Positions 35,969 to 46,237 of a stretch of 64,000 nucleotides of DNA are shown here, in pieces. The number at the start of each line of letters is the position of its first letter. The first letter of the stretch is position 1. The stretch covers positions 1-64,000 of the forward strand of contig CAWFLX010000007.1 of assembly GCA_963816775.1 (NCBI GenBank). Reading direction: 5' to 3'. The translations under genes were made by a program, and so were the position numbers. The notes beneath the pieces were generated by a model, which had not been told where the DNA came from, did not search any database, and was given only the letters and a program-made list of their open reading frames with translations. Source of the stretch: JAFAXD01 sp963816775. GTDB lineage: Bacteria > Pseudomonadota > Alphaproteobacteria > Rhizobiales > Xanthobacteraceae.

Positions 35969-38900
35969 TCAGCAGCTGACCGCGGCGGTCTGCCGGAGAT
36001 CGATGCTTTCGTTGGTCTGCGGGTGGGGACTCTTGATGCGAAACCAGGCCACATAGAGCGCGGGAAGGAAGACGAGGGTCAAAAGCGTCGCGACCGCCAG
36101 GCCGCCCATGATTGCGTAGGCCATCGGACCCCAGAAGATGGTTGGCGCGATCGGGATCATGCCGAGGATCGCGGCAGCTGCGGTGAGCAGGATCGGGCGG
36201 AACCGGTGCAAGGTGGCTTCCACGACCGCATCCCAAGGCTCGCGCCCATGTGCTTTCTCCTTCTCGATCTGGTCGATGAGGATCACCGAGTTGCGGGCAA
36301 TCATGCCGGTCAGGGCGAGCACTCCGAGGAGCGCCACGAAGCCCAGGGGCTTGTCCGCGAGAAGGAGCGCCGCGACGACCCCGAGGAGACCCAGGGGAGC
36401 TACGCTGAGCACCAGGAACAGCCGGCTGAAGTTCTGGAGCTGGATCATCAGCACCGAGAGCATCAAGATGAGCATCACTGGCAGCACAGCGGCAACCGAC
36501 ACCTGCGCCTTGCTGCTCTCCTCGACTGTTCCGCCCACGGCGATATGGTAGCCGCTCGGCAGGCTCGCATTCAGCGCCGCGATCTTCGGCTCCAGCGACT
36601 GCACGACGGTCGCAGCCTGCGTTCCAGGCGCGACGTCGGCCTGCACGGTCACCGTGGGCCGCCGGTCCCGGCGCCAGACAATGGGATATTCCTGGCCGTA
36701 TTCGACGGAAGCGATCTGGCTCAGCGGAACGCTCCGTCCGTTCGGCAGCGGGACCTGAAGCGTCCGGATCGTCGACAGCGACATGCGCTGCTCGGCGGAG
36801 GCCCGGATCAGCACGTCGACGAGATAGATTCCGCTGCGCACCTGGGTGGCCGTGATGCCGGACACGACCGTGTTCAGCGACACAGCCAGATCCTGCGAGT
36901 TCAGGCCCATCAGGCGAGCCTGGTCCTGGTCGACTCTGATCCTGATCGTCCGTGCTGGCTCCATCCAGTTGTAGTTGACGTTCGCGACAGTGGGATCGGA
37001 ACTTAAAACCTGAGCGACGTTGAACGCGATCGCACGCACCTGGTCCGGCTCCGGTCCGCTCACCCGGTATTGGAGTGGCCATCCGACCGGCGGGCCGAGT
37101 TCGAGCGGATAGACCCGCCCGACCATGCTCGGAAATTCGGTCGCCAGCGCCTGCTGAAGTTTGGCCTTCACACGCTCGCGCTGCTCCAGTCCCTTGGTGA
37201 CCACTACGGTCTGCGCGAAAAAGTCGTTGGGCAAGCTGGACGTTGAGAGGCAGATAGAAGCGGACGGCGCCTTGCCCGACATAGGTGGTCCAGTGGTCCA
37301 CGTCGGGATCGCCCTTCAGCAGCTTCTCGAGCCGGGCCGAAGCATCCTTGGTTGCGTAGATCGAAGCGTTCTCGGGCAGCTGCAAGTCCACGAGCAGCTC
37401 GGGCCGATCGGATGACGGGAAGAATTGCTGCGGAACGAAGCGCATCCCAAAGAGCGCCGCTGCGAACAGACCGAGCGTGACGAGGATCGTGACCCAGCGT
37501 GCCCGCATGGCCAGCACGAGGAAGCCTCGGAACGCGCGCATGATCGGCCCGGGCTCTTCCGCGTGCGCGGCCTTGGGCTTCTTGAGGATCCAAGTCCCGA
37601 GCAAGGGGGCAAAGACCACGGCAACGACCCAGGATGCGATCAGAGCGATGGCAACGACGGCGAAGATTGAGAAGGTGTATTCGCCCGCGGCACTGCGTGC
37701 GAAGCCGATCGGAACGAATCCCGCGACGGTAACCAGTGTGCCGGTGAGCATCGGAAAAGCCGTCGACGTGTAGGCGAAGGTGGCGGCGTGTTCCTTGTCG
37801 TCACCGTGCTCCAGTCGCGTGACCATTGTCTCGACCGTGATCATGGCGTCGTCGACCAGCAAGCCGAGGGCAATGATGAGAGCGCCCAGCGAGATTCGCT
37901 GAAGGTCGATCCCAAAGAGTTCCATCGCCACGAATACGATGGCGAGCACGAGCGGGATGGCGAGGGCCACCACTGCGCCCGCGCGCATACCGAGGCTGAG
38001 CAGGCTAACCCCAAGAACGATGGCGATGGCCTCCCACAGGGCTTCCATGAACTCGTCGACCGCGTGCTCGACCGTCACGGGCTGGTCGGCCACAAGCGTC
38101 GCCTCGATTCCGACGGGCAGGTTCGCTGTGATCTCCGTCATGGCGTGCTCGACGTTGCGCCCTAGGGCCAGGACGTCGCCGCCTTTGCGCATGGCGATGG
38201 CGACCCCGATGCCATCTCGCCCGTTGACGCGGAATATTGGTTGCGCCGGGTCTGCGGGACCGCGCGTGACGCGCGCGATGTCGCCCAGGCGAATTGTCTG
38301 GCCGTTCGCCACGAAGTTGACCGCCAGGATGTCCGGCACCGACCGGAACGCGCCCGAAACACGGACGAGGATCTTCTCGGTCCCGGTCTGCACGACGCCG
38401 GCTGGAATGACGGCGTTCTGAGCCTGCAGCGCAGCGATCAGTGCCGCGCGATCGATGCCGAGACCCGCCAGCTGCTCGGTTGAGAACTCCACGTAAAGGC
38501 GCTCGTCCTGCGCTCCGAGAATGTCGACCTTGGAGATGTCCGGCAGCTCGAGGAGCTGCTTGCGGATCTCATCCACGTAGTCCCGCAGCTCCCGGTGTGT
38601 GAACCCGTCCGCAGTGAACCCGTAGACAATGCCGTAGGTATCGCCGAACTCATCATTGAACCCGGGCCCGACGATGCCTTGCGGCAGGGTGTTGCGGATA
38701 TCGCCCACCTTCTTGCGGACCTGATACCAGATGTCCGGGACCTGAGCTGCGGGGGTTGAGTCCTTCAGGTTGACGAAGATCGTGGCTTGGCCCGCGGTCG
38801 TGTAGCTCTTCAAATAATCGAGGTTCGGCGTCTCCTGGAGCTTGCGCTCGAGGCGGTCGGTGATCTGCTCGAGCGTGTCCCCGACGGTCGCACCGGGCCA

Positions 38901-39059
38901 TGCGGCCTGAACCACCATGGTCTTGATGGTGAAGTCCGGATCCTCGCTCCGCCCGAGCCGGAAATAGGATCCGATGCCCGCGACGGCGATGACGAGCATG
39001 AAATAGGTCACCAGGGAACGGTGCCGGATTGCCCATTCGGAAAGGTTGAAGTGCTTCAT
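35969..39059 (-). pseudogene. RND efflux transporter permease, one frameshift near 37234
   Basis: A resistance-nodulation-division pump (AcrB/TriC-like), proton-driven, in the inner membrane. Family features are the first TM segment HRSLVTYFMLVIAVAGIGSY, LGLLVDDAMITVETM in TM4 with the proton-relay Asp pair, and a second-half TM block ending GPMAYAIMGGLAVATLLTLVFLPALYV. From ATG 39059 the frame is correct to FYLPLNVQL; one extra base at about 37234 breaks it, and the next frame resumes PNDFFAQTVVVTKG to the stop at 35969. The corrected length is about 1029 residues, normal. It overlaps the adaptor gene by 4 bp. Confidence 0.87.
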
Positions 39060-40129
39060 GACACGGCTCCCAGAAGGCGGACCTTTTGACCCGGATGCAG
39101 TGTCTGCACGCCGGCGGTGACCACGAGCTCGCCTGTTTCCAGCCCCTGCGAAACCACGACCGAGGCCGCGTCATGGCGCAGGATGTCCACGTTGCGCAGG
39201 GAGACGGTCTGGCTCTGCGGGTCGACCACCCACACGGCGGGACGTCCGTTCGCCTCGGTGAGCGCGCTCGCCGGAACTTGCAGACCGGGAGGCGCGGACA
39301 GCTTGATGCGGCCGGTGACAGTGGACCCCAGCCGCATTCCTTCCGGCGGATTGGCAATCCCGACTTTGACTTGAAACGTCCGGGTAGCGGCATCGGCCTG
39401 GGGCGACACTTCCCGTACGCGGCCGGTGGCTCTCACCTGTGGGTCATTGGTGAGGGTGAGCTCGACCAGCGGGTCGCGCGGGCCTGTCCGAATGAGCTCT
39501 TCGGGAACGTCGAAGACGGCGTCGCGTCCGCCCTGTTGCGCGAGCTGCACGACCATCTGCCCGGCGTGGATGACTTCGCCAGGTTCGGCACCGACCGCGG
39601 TAATCGCGCCGGGGGCATCGGCGGACACGACCGTGTAGCTCAACTGATTCTGCGCGATGCGCACTTGCGCCTGAGCGGAGTCGACCTGGGCCTGGGCCGC
39701 AACCAGGGCCTGCTGGGATTCATCGAATTTCGCGCGGGGCGTCCAGCCATGCTCGATGAGGTCCTGCTGCCGCGAGAAGGTCAGCTGTGCCTGAGTCAGC
39801 GCCGCCTCGGCCGACGTGAGGTTGGCTTGCGCCGATTGCAGCGCATTCTGCTGGTTCTGTGGGTCAAGCCGGGCGACGACCTGGCCCGCCGTGAGCACAT
39901 CGCCCACGTTGACGGGGCGCTCGACCATCCGTCCGTCGAGGCGAAAGGCGAGGTTGACCTGGTCCTTGGCGCGAACCTGCCCTGTCAGCGAAATGGTCTC
40001 GCCTTCAAGGGGGCGCTCGACGGTGGTTGTCCGGACGGGTCGTGCAGCGGACGTGGTTGGTGTGGGCTGGTTGCAGCCCGCAACGGTCGCCGAGATCAAC
40101 GCGACCGCTAAAATCCGAGGGGTGAACAT
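39056..40129 (-). CDS. RND efflux periplasmic adaptor lipoprotein
   Basis: 357 residues. The signal ends in a lipobox, LISATVAGC, so the mature N-terminal Cys20 is probably acylated. Domains run as barrel/lipoyl (GQVRAKDQVNLAFRLDGRMVERPVNVGDVLTAGQ), an alpha-hairpin (QNALQSAQANLTSAEAALTQAQ to AQAQVDSAQAQVRIAQ), second lipoyl half and membrane-proximal domain (VPASALTEANGRPAVWVVD). It is first in the efflux operon, whose ATGA overlap couples it to the pump. No outer-membrane TolC-like gene is adjacent, so one elsewhere is presumably shared. Confidence 0.9.
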   Translation of the reverse strand: MFTPRILAVALISATVAGCNQPTPTTSAARPVRTTTVERPLEGETISLTGQVRAKDQVNLAFRLDGRMVERPVNVGDVLTAGQVVARLDPQNQQNALQSAQANLTSAEAALTQAQLTFSRQQDLIEHGWTPRAKFDESQQALVAAQAQVDSAQAQVRIAQNQLSYTVVSADAPGAITAVGAEPGEVIHAGQMVVQLAQQGGRDAVFDVPEELIRTGPRDPLVELTLTNDPQVRATGRVREVSPQADAATRTFQVKVGIANPPEGMRLGSTVTGRIKLSAPPGLQVPASALTEANGRPAVWVVDPQSQTVSLRNVDILRHDAASVVVSQGLETGELVVTAGVQTLHPGQKVRLLGAVS

Positions 40130-40174
40130 TGGGATTGCCTTTTTTCCGGGCGATAACAGGGGTATTGCATTGCT

Positions 40175-40235
40175 CAGTGCACTGTACTATCTTGTATTGC
40201 GTAGTGCAGTATACTAATCTGCACTAAATAGTGCA
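40175..40235. promoter_or_regulatory. Cluster of TAGTGCA palindromes, probable TetR operator
   Basis: In the 117 bp between the divergent efflux and regulator genes there are three symmetric elements: CAGTGCACTG (40175-40184), TAGTGCAG-N9-CTGCACTA (40202-40226) and TGCACTA-AA-TAGTGCA (40220-40235). The last two overlap. This is the expected architecture for autoregulation and efflux repression by the neighbouring TetR-type protein. Confidence 0.65.
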
Positions 40236-40246
40236 AGAGGCTTCAC

Positions 40247-40924
40247 ATGGAATTTAACAATGGTGCGAGCGAAGCCCTCGCGAAGGCCCGGCGTGGCGGG
40301 TCGCGCGAGGCCATCATCGAGGCGGCCGAGCGCCTCTTCCTTGAACGTGGCTTTGGCTCTGTGAGCATGGACGAGCTGGCGGGGGCCGCCGGCGTGGCGC
40401 GGCGGACGCTCTACAATCAGTTCGCAAGCAAAGAGGAGATCTTCCGGGAGATGCTCCTCAGGGTAGCGAGTCAGCTCGAGCACGCTTTCCCGCCCGGCAT
40501 CGAAACCCAAGGTAACGTCGAGGAGGTGCTTCGTCTGATCGCGCGCGCAATTCTAGGGCTGCACAAGCAGCCGGAATACCTCGGCTTCCTGCGCATGGTG
40601 GTGGCCGACGCGCGTCAGTTTCCCTGGATCGCCGAGGAGTTCGCGGCGGTCATGGATCCTCTAACCGAGCGGCTCGCGCGCTACCTCGACCATCTGACTG
40701 CCATGGGCATCCTGGATTGCCGCAATCCGATGCTGGCGGCTCACCAGTTCATGGGTCTCCTCAACGAGTTCTCTCTGTGGCCCTGGATGATGGGACGCGA
40801 AAGCGTACCCGTCCCCGACGAGGACGTGGTCGAAGAGACGGTACGGATGTTCTTGCGGTCCTACCGTCGCCCACGGCCGAAAAGGGCGGGTGACAGACAC
40901 GAACATCATCGCCGAAACAGCTGA
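40247..40924 (+). CDS. TetR/AcrR family transcriptional regulator
   Basis: 225 residues. The N-terminal helix-turn-helix is clear: SREAIIEAAERLFLERGFGSVS, MDELAGAAGVARRTLYNQFASKEEIF. The C-terminal ligand domain has the AefR-like pattern FLRMVVADARQFPWIAEEF. It is transcribed divergently from the RND operon across a palindrome-rich 117-bp region, so it is most likely the local efflux repressor, released by pump substrates. The C-terminal extension RPRPKRAGDRHEHHRRNS is basic and probably disordered. Confidence 0.9.
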   Translation: MEFNNGASEALAKARRGGSREAIIEAAERLFLERGFGSVSMDELAGAAGVARRTLYNQFASKEEIFREMLLRVASQLEHAFPPGIETQGNVEEVLRLIARAILGLHKQPEYLGFLRMVVADARQFPWIAEEFAAVMDPLTERLARYLDHLTAMGILDCRNPMLAAHQFMGLLNEFSLWPWMMGRESVPVPDEDVVEETVRMFLRSYRRPRPKRAGDRHEHHRRNS

Positions 40925-40981
40925 CTGTCTTCCGTAGCTCCTTGAGGGATCGCCTGGCGGATAAAGAGAAGGAAGCATGCC

Positions 40982-42154
40982 ATGAATGTTCACGTCCGAC
41001 CGCAATTCACCGTAACGGATCGACATCTTCCGTTTGAGTGCGTCGCCCTGGTTCTGCAAGGCGGCGGTGCGCTCGGGGCCTACCAGGCCGGAGTGTACGA
41101 GGCACTGGCAGAGGCCGGCATCCATCCGGACTGGGTAGCAGGCGTCTCGATCGGCGCTATCAATGGCGCTTTGATTGCGGGCAATCCTCCCGAAACTCGC
41201 GTCGATAAGCTGCGCGCGTTTTGGGAAGGCATTACCGCCAGCCCGCACCTCGATTGGACGGCGCAATTGCTTGATTCGTTCGCGCAGGGCGACACGACGC
41301 GACAAATTCTGAACCAGACGAGTGCACTATCGGCTCTGATCGCCGGTGCGCCCGGATTCTTCGGTTTACGATTTCCGCCGCCATTGTTTCGGCCCGCCGG
41401 CTCGATCCACGCGACCAGCTTCTATGATACTGGTGGCCTAGCCACGACACTCGAACGTCTGATCGACTTCGAGCGCATCAACGCCGGAACAACCCGCTTG
41501 AGTGTCGGCGCCGTGAATGTGCGGACCGGCAATTTTGTTTATTTCGATACGACGACGCATACGATCGAGCCGCGCCATATCATGGCAAGCGGGGCCTTGC
41601 CGCCCGGCTTCCCCGCTGTCGAGATCGAGGGCGAGCACTATTGGGACGGCGGACTCGTATCAAACACGCCGCTGCAATGGGTGGCCGAGAGCAGCCCGCG
41701 TCTCGATACGCTGGCGTTTCAGGTCGATCTCTGGAGTGCGCGGGGCGAGCTGCCCCGCACCATGGCCGAGGTAGCGACGCGACATAAGGAGATCCAGTAT
41801 TCCAGCCGCACCCGTGCCGGAACCGACACGTTCAAACATATCCAGCGGATCCGGCGGGCGTTGGCGGACCTACACGACAAGCTCCCAGAGGAGCTACGCA
41901 ACACCCCGGAGGCACGGTTCCTGCAGCCGATTGCCGATCGCAAAGTCTACAATCTCGTGCACTTGATCTATCGCGCCAAGGGCTACGAGGGCAATTCCAA
42001 GGATTACGATTTCTCCCGCGCCAGCATGCGCGAGCACTGGCGCGCTGGTTACCACGACGCGGTTCGCACGCTACGCCACCCCGAGGTGCTCGCCCGCCCG
42101 CGAAACGATGAGGGAGTGTCCGTCTTCGATCTGGCGCAAGACGGCCGCGAATGA
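40982..42154 (+). CDS. Patatin-like phospholipase with C-terminal DUF3734 domain
   Basis: 390 residues; ATG 40982 after GAAGGAAG. The oxyanion Gly-rich loop LQGGGALGAYQAG and the nucleophile elbow GVSIGAING (catalytic Ser) lie in the first 60 residues, and the catalytic Asp is in WDGGLVSNTPL at about residue 223. The C-terminal part (RTRAGTDTFKHIQRIRRALADL, YNLVHLIYRAKGYEGNSKDYDFS) is DUF3734, often found with hydroxybutyrate-metabolism genes in alphaproteobacteria. It probably acts on lipid or polyester acyl bonds. The neighbouring acyl-CoA ligase would activate fatty acids it releases. Confidence 0.88.
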   Translation: MNVHVRPQFTVTDRHLPFECVALVLQGGGALGAYQAGVYEALAEAGIHPDWVAGVSIGAINGALIAGNPPETRVDKLRAFWEGITASPHLDWTAQLLDSFAQGDTTRQILNQTSALSALIAGAPGFFGLRFPPPLFRPAGSIHATSFYDTGGLATTLERLIDFERINAGTTRLSVGAVNVRTGNFVYFDTTTHTIEPRHIMASGALPPGFPAVEIEGEHYWDGGLVSNTPLQWVAESSPRLDTLAFQVDLWSARGELPRTMAEVATRHKEIQYSSRTRAGTDTFKHIQRIRRALADLHDKLPEELRNTPEARFLQPIADRKVYNLVHLIYRAKGYEGNSKDYDFSRASMREHWRAGYHDAVRTLRHPEVLARPRNDEGVSVFDLAQDGRE

Positions 42155-42263
42155 AACTGGACGCTGAACGAAGTCCGAGAGGGGTTGGCGCAACCTGTCG
42201 CGCATGGCGGAGCTGACATATCCGCGCCGGTTCTCGTTCCTTCATCTGACAGGAAAGCCACAA

Positions 42264-44153
42264 ATGACGGTGCAAAATCTCGCGGACATCGAAGCGCTCG
42301 AGCGGCAGCCGCTCTCGTCGCATCATCTGCCCAAAACGAGCTTTGAGGCGCTCGCCGCGACTGCAGCGCGGACCCCCGAGGCGAAGGCCCTCTCGTTCTT
42401 TCTGAGCGCGGACGCCTTCACGGACGCCTTTGTCTGGACCTATGCGGAACTTCTCGCTGAGGTCACGCGCGCGGCGAACGCGTTTTACGCGTTCGGCGTG
42501 ACGTCCGAGCGCCCGGTCGCGTTCGTGCTGCCGAATTTGCCGGAGACGCACTTCGTCATCTGGGGCGGCGAGACCGCCGGCGCCGTCCTCGCGATCAATC
42601 CCTACTTGGAGCCGGTCCAGATCGCCGCTCTCATGAAAGCCGCCCGCGCGCGTGCGCTGGTCACGCTTGCGGCAATGCCGGGCTTCGACGTCGTGACCAA
42701 GCTCGCGCCCGCCCTTGATGGCCTGCCCGATCTCAAGATCGTCGCGCTGGCGGACGCGTCGATCTACGCTCCAGGAGCAAAACCGGGATCGACGCGCCTC
42801 CCCCTCTCCCCGCTCGCCGGTGTCGAGGTCGTCGGGTTGACCGAAGCCATGAAGGCGCAACCGCGCGACCGGCTCGTCTTCCCGCCCGCGACCTCTTCCG
42901 ACTCGGTGTGCTCCTACTTCTGCACCGGCGGCACCACCGGGCTGCCAAAGATCGCCGTCCGGACGCATGAGAACGAAATCTTCGACTCCTGGAGCGCTTC
43001 GCAGCTGACCGCGTCGCGCCAGGGGAGCCGCACCGTGTTTTGCGGCTTGCCGCTTTTCCACGTCAACGGCCAGCTCGTCACCGGCCTTCAGATTTGGCTC
43101 CGCGGCGACCACGTTGTGCTCGCGACGCCCGAAGGCTACCGCGGCAAGAACGTGATCGCCCGGTTCTGGGACATCGTCGCGCACTATCGCGTGTCGACGT
43201 TTTCCGGCGTCCCGACAATCTACTCCGCGCTGCTCAACGTCCCCCTGGGCGGCGCCGACATATCCAGCCTCGAATTCGCCGTCTGCGGCGCCGCGCCCAT
43301 GCCCGCCAAGCTGATCGAGGACTTCGAGGCCAAGACCAGGGTGAAGATCGTCGAGGGATACGGCCTCACTGAAGGCGGCTGCGTCTCGGCCGTCAACCCG
43401 CCCTCGGGCGAGCGCCGCGCGGGCTCGATCGGATTGCACATCCCCTATCAGCAGATGATTTCGGCGATCCTCGACGAGACGGGACGTTTCGTCCGCCGGG
43501 CTCGGCCCAACGAGGCGGGCTCCATCCTCATCAGGGGGCCGAACGTCTTTCGAGGCTATCTCGATCCGCGGCACAACACGGGGCTATGGGTCGAGATCGA
43601 CGGCGAGAAATGGCTCAACACCGGCGATCTCGGCCGCGAGGATGCGGACGGCTATTTCTGGCTCACCGGCCGGCGCAAGGAGCTGATCATCCGCGGCGGC
43701 CACAACATCGATCCCAAGATGATCGAGGAAGCTTTGCAGGCTCATCCGGCGGTCGCCATGGCCGCCGCGATCGGCAGTCCGGACGCCTACTCCGGCGAAG
43801 TGCCAGTCGCCTACGTCCAGACCAAACCGGGGGCCTCAGTCACGGAGGAGGAGCTGCTCGAATTCGCCGCCGCGCACGTCCCGGAGCGCGCGGCCGTTCC
43901 CAAGCGCGTGAGGATCACCGCCGCGCTGCCGGTCACGCGCGTCGGCAAGATCTTCAAGCCGGACCTGCAGAAGCGCGAGATCGAGATCGTCATCCGGCTC
44001 GAGGCGGAAGCCGCCTCCGCCTCGCTCGCAGGCCTCGAGGTCGACCAGGATCCAAGCGCCGGCCTCATAGCGCGCGTCCGGGTCGCCTCGGGCCGGGATC
44101 GGCTTCGACTGGCGTTGCAGCGCTACGCCTTCAAGTTCGAGATCGCGGAATAG
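42264..44153 (+). CDS. AMP-dependent acyl-CoA synthetase
   Basis: 629 residues from ATG 42264 (AGGAAAG upstream); an in-frame ATG at 42204 is less likely. Adenylate-forming motifs are YFCTGGTTGLPKIAVRTHEN (P-loop, A3), VEGYGLTEGGCVSAVNP (A5), LNTGDLGREDADGYFWLTGR (A7) and RGGHNIDPKMIEEAL (A8). The catalytic A10 Lys is in TRVGKIFKPDL. A C-terminal extension of about 60 residues after A10 is unusual. It makes acyl-CoA from a carboxylic acid, ATP and CoA; chain length is not readable. It follows the patatin gene by 110 bp. Confidence 0.87.
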   Translation: MTVQNLADIEALERQPLSSHHLPKTSFEALAATAARTPEAKALSFFLSADAFTDAFVWTYAELLAEVTRAANAFYAFGVTSERPVAFVLPNLPETHFVIWGGETAGAVLAINPYLEPVQIAALMKAARARALVTLAAMPGFDVVTKLAPALDGLPDLKIVALADASIYAPGAKPGSTRLPLSPLAGVEVVGLTEAMKAQPRDRLVFPPATSSDSVCSYFCTGGTTGLPKIAVRTHENEIFDSWSASQLTASRQGSRTVFCGLPLFHVNGQLVTGLQIWLRGDHVVLATPEGYRGKNVIARFWDIVAHYRVSTFSGVPTIYSALLNVPLGGADISSLEFAVCGAAPMPAKLIEDFEAKTRVKIVEGYGLTEGGCVSAVNPPSGERRAGSIGLHIPYQQMISAILDETGRFVRRARPNEAGSILIRGPNVFRGYLDPRHNTGLWVEIDGEKWLNTGDLGREDADGYFWLTGRRKELIIRGGHNIDPKMIEEALQAHPAVAMAAAIGSPDAYSGEVPVAYVQTKPGASVTEEELLEFAAAHVPERAAVPKRVRITAALPVTRVGKIFKPDLQKREIEIVIRLEAEAASASLAGLEVDQDPSAGLIARVRVASGRDRLRLALQRYAFKFEIAE

Positions 44154-44266
44154 GGCCATGCAGGACATGATCTCATCGGCCCGCGTCGCGGAGGCGAACG
44201 TCTCCACAAGAACGGCGGCTATGTGCCTTGGCCCTGAAGCCGGGGGCAGGTTGACGAGGTTGGACT

Positions 44267-45952
44267 ATGGCGAACTCTTCGGCTGCCCTTGCCTCTACGG
44301 CCCGCAGATTCTTACCGATCCTCGATTGGATTCGCGCCTATCGATACGAATGGCTATTGCCCGACTTTTTTGCCGGCGTCGCGCTCTGGGCGGTCATGGT
44401 ACCCGAGGGTATGGCTTACGCCGGTATTGTTGGTGTGCCGCCTATCATGGGGCTCTATACGATAGTGCCGGCGTTACTCGCCTACGCGATACTCGGCACG
44501 TCGCGTCAGCTCGTCGTCGGACCAGATACCGCCACTGGTCTGATCTCCGCGCTGACCGTCGGCGCCGTCGCAACCCAGGGTACTGCGGACTTTAATTCGC
44601 TCACTTCTACCCTCGCTGTCCTGATCGGCATTTTTTTCCTTTTTTTTGGAGTCATGCGCATGGGCTGGGTGGCCAGTTTTATCCCCACCCCAGTCATGCG
44701 AGGCTTCATCGAAGGTCTCGTGTACGTCACCATTATCGGCCAGGTGCCGCATCTACTTGGTATCGGCGGCGCATCGGGCAATTTTTTCGCGAAAACCTGG
44801 AATGTCTTGCAACATCTGCCGGACGTCTCGGTCGGACCGGCGCTAACCGGCATCCTCTGCCTCATCGCGATGCTGTTGCTTCGCTATATGGCACCTGCCA
44901 TACCAGCGGCGCTCGTCGTCATGGCCATCGCCACAATTACGATTGGCTTGCTTGGCGGAGAGGCGACCGGTGTACAGGTGGCCGGCCACATCCCGTCCGG
45001 GTTGCCCCACCTAACGTCACCGAACCTAGATCCCAAGATATTGTACGAGTTGGCGCCCGGTGCGCTCGCTATCGTGCTGGTCGGCTACGCGGAGGCGCTC
45101 GGCGCAGCAAAAGCGGCAGCTATCCAGAGCGGCGGCGACATCAATCCGAACCAGGAATTGGTGGCACACGGACCAGCAAATATCTTGAGCGGCCTTTTCG
45201 GAGGATTTCTTGTTGTGGGCAGCCTATCGAAGACTTCGGTGGCTACGGCCGCAGGCGCACGCAGCCAGGTCGCTAATCTTTTCGCGGCAGCCTTGTGCTT
45301 CTTCACGCTGATTCTATTGACACCCCTGTTCCGAAATATGCCGCGGCCAGCGCTCGCCGGCATCGTCATTGCAGCAATGTTGCATCTCACGAAGCCCAAA
45401 TACTTTCAAGACTTGTTCGCCCGAAGCCGCGAGTCCTTTGCCACTGCTATGATTGTCATCGCTGGCGAGCTCACGTTGGGCGTGCTAGAGGGCATTGCCC
45501 TGGGCGTCGCGCTATCGTTGTTGATTTTGATCTATCGAACCAGCCATCCGCATGTAGCAGCGCTCGGCCAACTTCCCGATACTGAGGCCTATCGGAACGT
45601 TGAGCGTCACCCCGAGGCAATTGCTTTTCCGGGATTGTTGATTTGGCGAATAGGCGGCGATCTCTTCTTCGCCAGCGTCGGCCATGTGAGTGAGGCATTG
45701 AAAGCGTCGCTTGCTGCGCGGCCAGACGTCAAGCGCGTGCTTCTGGATTTTGGCCCGGTCAACTTCATGGACATTAGCGCAAGCGACGAGCTGTTAAGTC
45801 TTATCAAAAAGTTACAAAGCCAGGGTGTCACCCTCGCGTTCGCGCGTGTGCGCGACGTTGTCCGAGACGATATGCGGCTTGCCGGGATAGAGGCTATCGT
45901 GGGCCCGACGAACTTCCATGAGCGGATAACAGATGGAGTGCGCGCCTTGTAG
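44267..45952 (+). CDS. SulP family anion transporter with STAS domain
   Basis: 561 residues. The SulP core begins EWLLPDFFAGVALWAVMVPEGMAYA, and includes VVGPDTATGLISALTVG, FIPTPVMRGFIEGLVYV and the family's NILSGLFGGFLVVGSLSKTSVA. The cytoplasmic STAS domain spans about residues 440-555 (IWRIGGDLFFASVGHVSEAL, RVLLDFGPVNFMDISASDEL). SulP proteins carry sulfate, bicarbonate or other anions across the inner membrane; bicarbonate or dicarboxylate specificity cannot be excluded. It is monocistronic in appearance. Confidence 0.88.
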   Translation: MANSSAALASTARRFLPILDWIRAYRYEWLLPDFFAGVALWAVMVPEGMAYAGIVGVPPIMGLYTIVPALLAYAILGTSRQLVVGPDTATGLISALTVGAVATQGTADFNSLTSTLAVLIGIFFLFFGVMRMGWVASFIPTPVMRGFIEGLVYVTIIGQVPHLLGIGGASGNFFAKTWNVLQHLPDVSVGPALTGILCLIAMLLLRYMAPAIPAALVVMAIATITIGLLGGEATGVQVAGHIPSGLPHLTSPNLDPKILYELAPGALAIVLVGYAEALGAAKAAAIQSGGDINPNQELVAHGPANILSGLFGGFLVVGSLSKTSVATAAGARSQVANLFAAALCFFTLILLTPLFRNMPRPALAGIVIAAMLHLTKPKYFQDLFARSRESFATAMIVIAGELTLGVLEGIALGVALSLLILIYRTSHPHVAALGQLPDTEAYRNVERHPEAIAFPGLLIWRIGGDLFFASVGHVSEALKASLAARPDVKRVLLDFGPVNFMDISASDELLSLIKKLQSQGVTLAFARVRDVVRDDMRLAGIEAIVGPTNFHERITDGVRAL

Positions 45953-46237
45953 CGGCAAACCGGCCCATGCTGGCGCTGCTCGGCGCTTGCCGACGGAGTG
46001 ATTGAATAGAGCAATTTGCCGCGGTGCATTAGCCCGCTATTGATACTGTGGACGGCGAAAGCGGACTTCGCTCGGTCGCTTTGTGACGTCAGCTTTGTGT
46101 CACATCCGGACATCACCTAACTGACAAGGCTGCCTTTGGCGTCCAGCTTCATGGTGCGGGCAATTGAAAAACATCGAGCCTGATCGCGGATCTACGCATA
46201 TCCGCGTTGGACTTAGCAGCAGAACTTTTGTCGATCC
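45953..46237. other. Intergenic region after the SulP gene
   Basis: Contains TGTGAC (46082-46087) and GTCACA (46099-46104) in inverted orientation with an 11-base gap, too long for a standard CRP site. Nothing else is supported. Confidence 0.3.

Noticed and set aside
41832..43574. 580-codon minus-strand open frame opposite patatin and acyl-CoA ligase genes
   Set aside because: Antisense artefact of high GC; the plus strand carries catalytic motifs of both enzymes.
46082..46104. TGTGAC/GTCACA inverted pair as a CRP site
   Set aside because: The gap is 11 bases instead of the 6 expected for TGTGA-N6-TCACA, and the site lies after, not before, the SulP gene.
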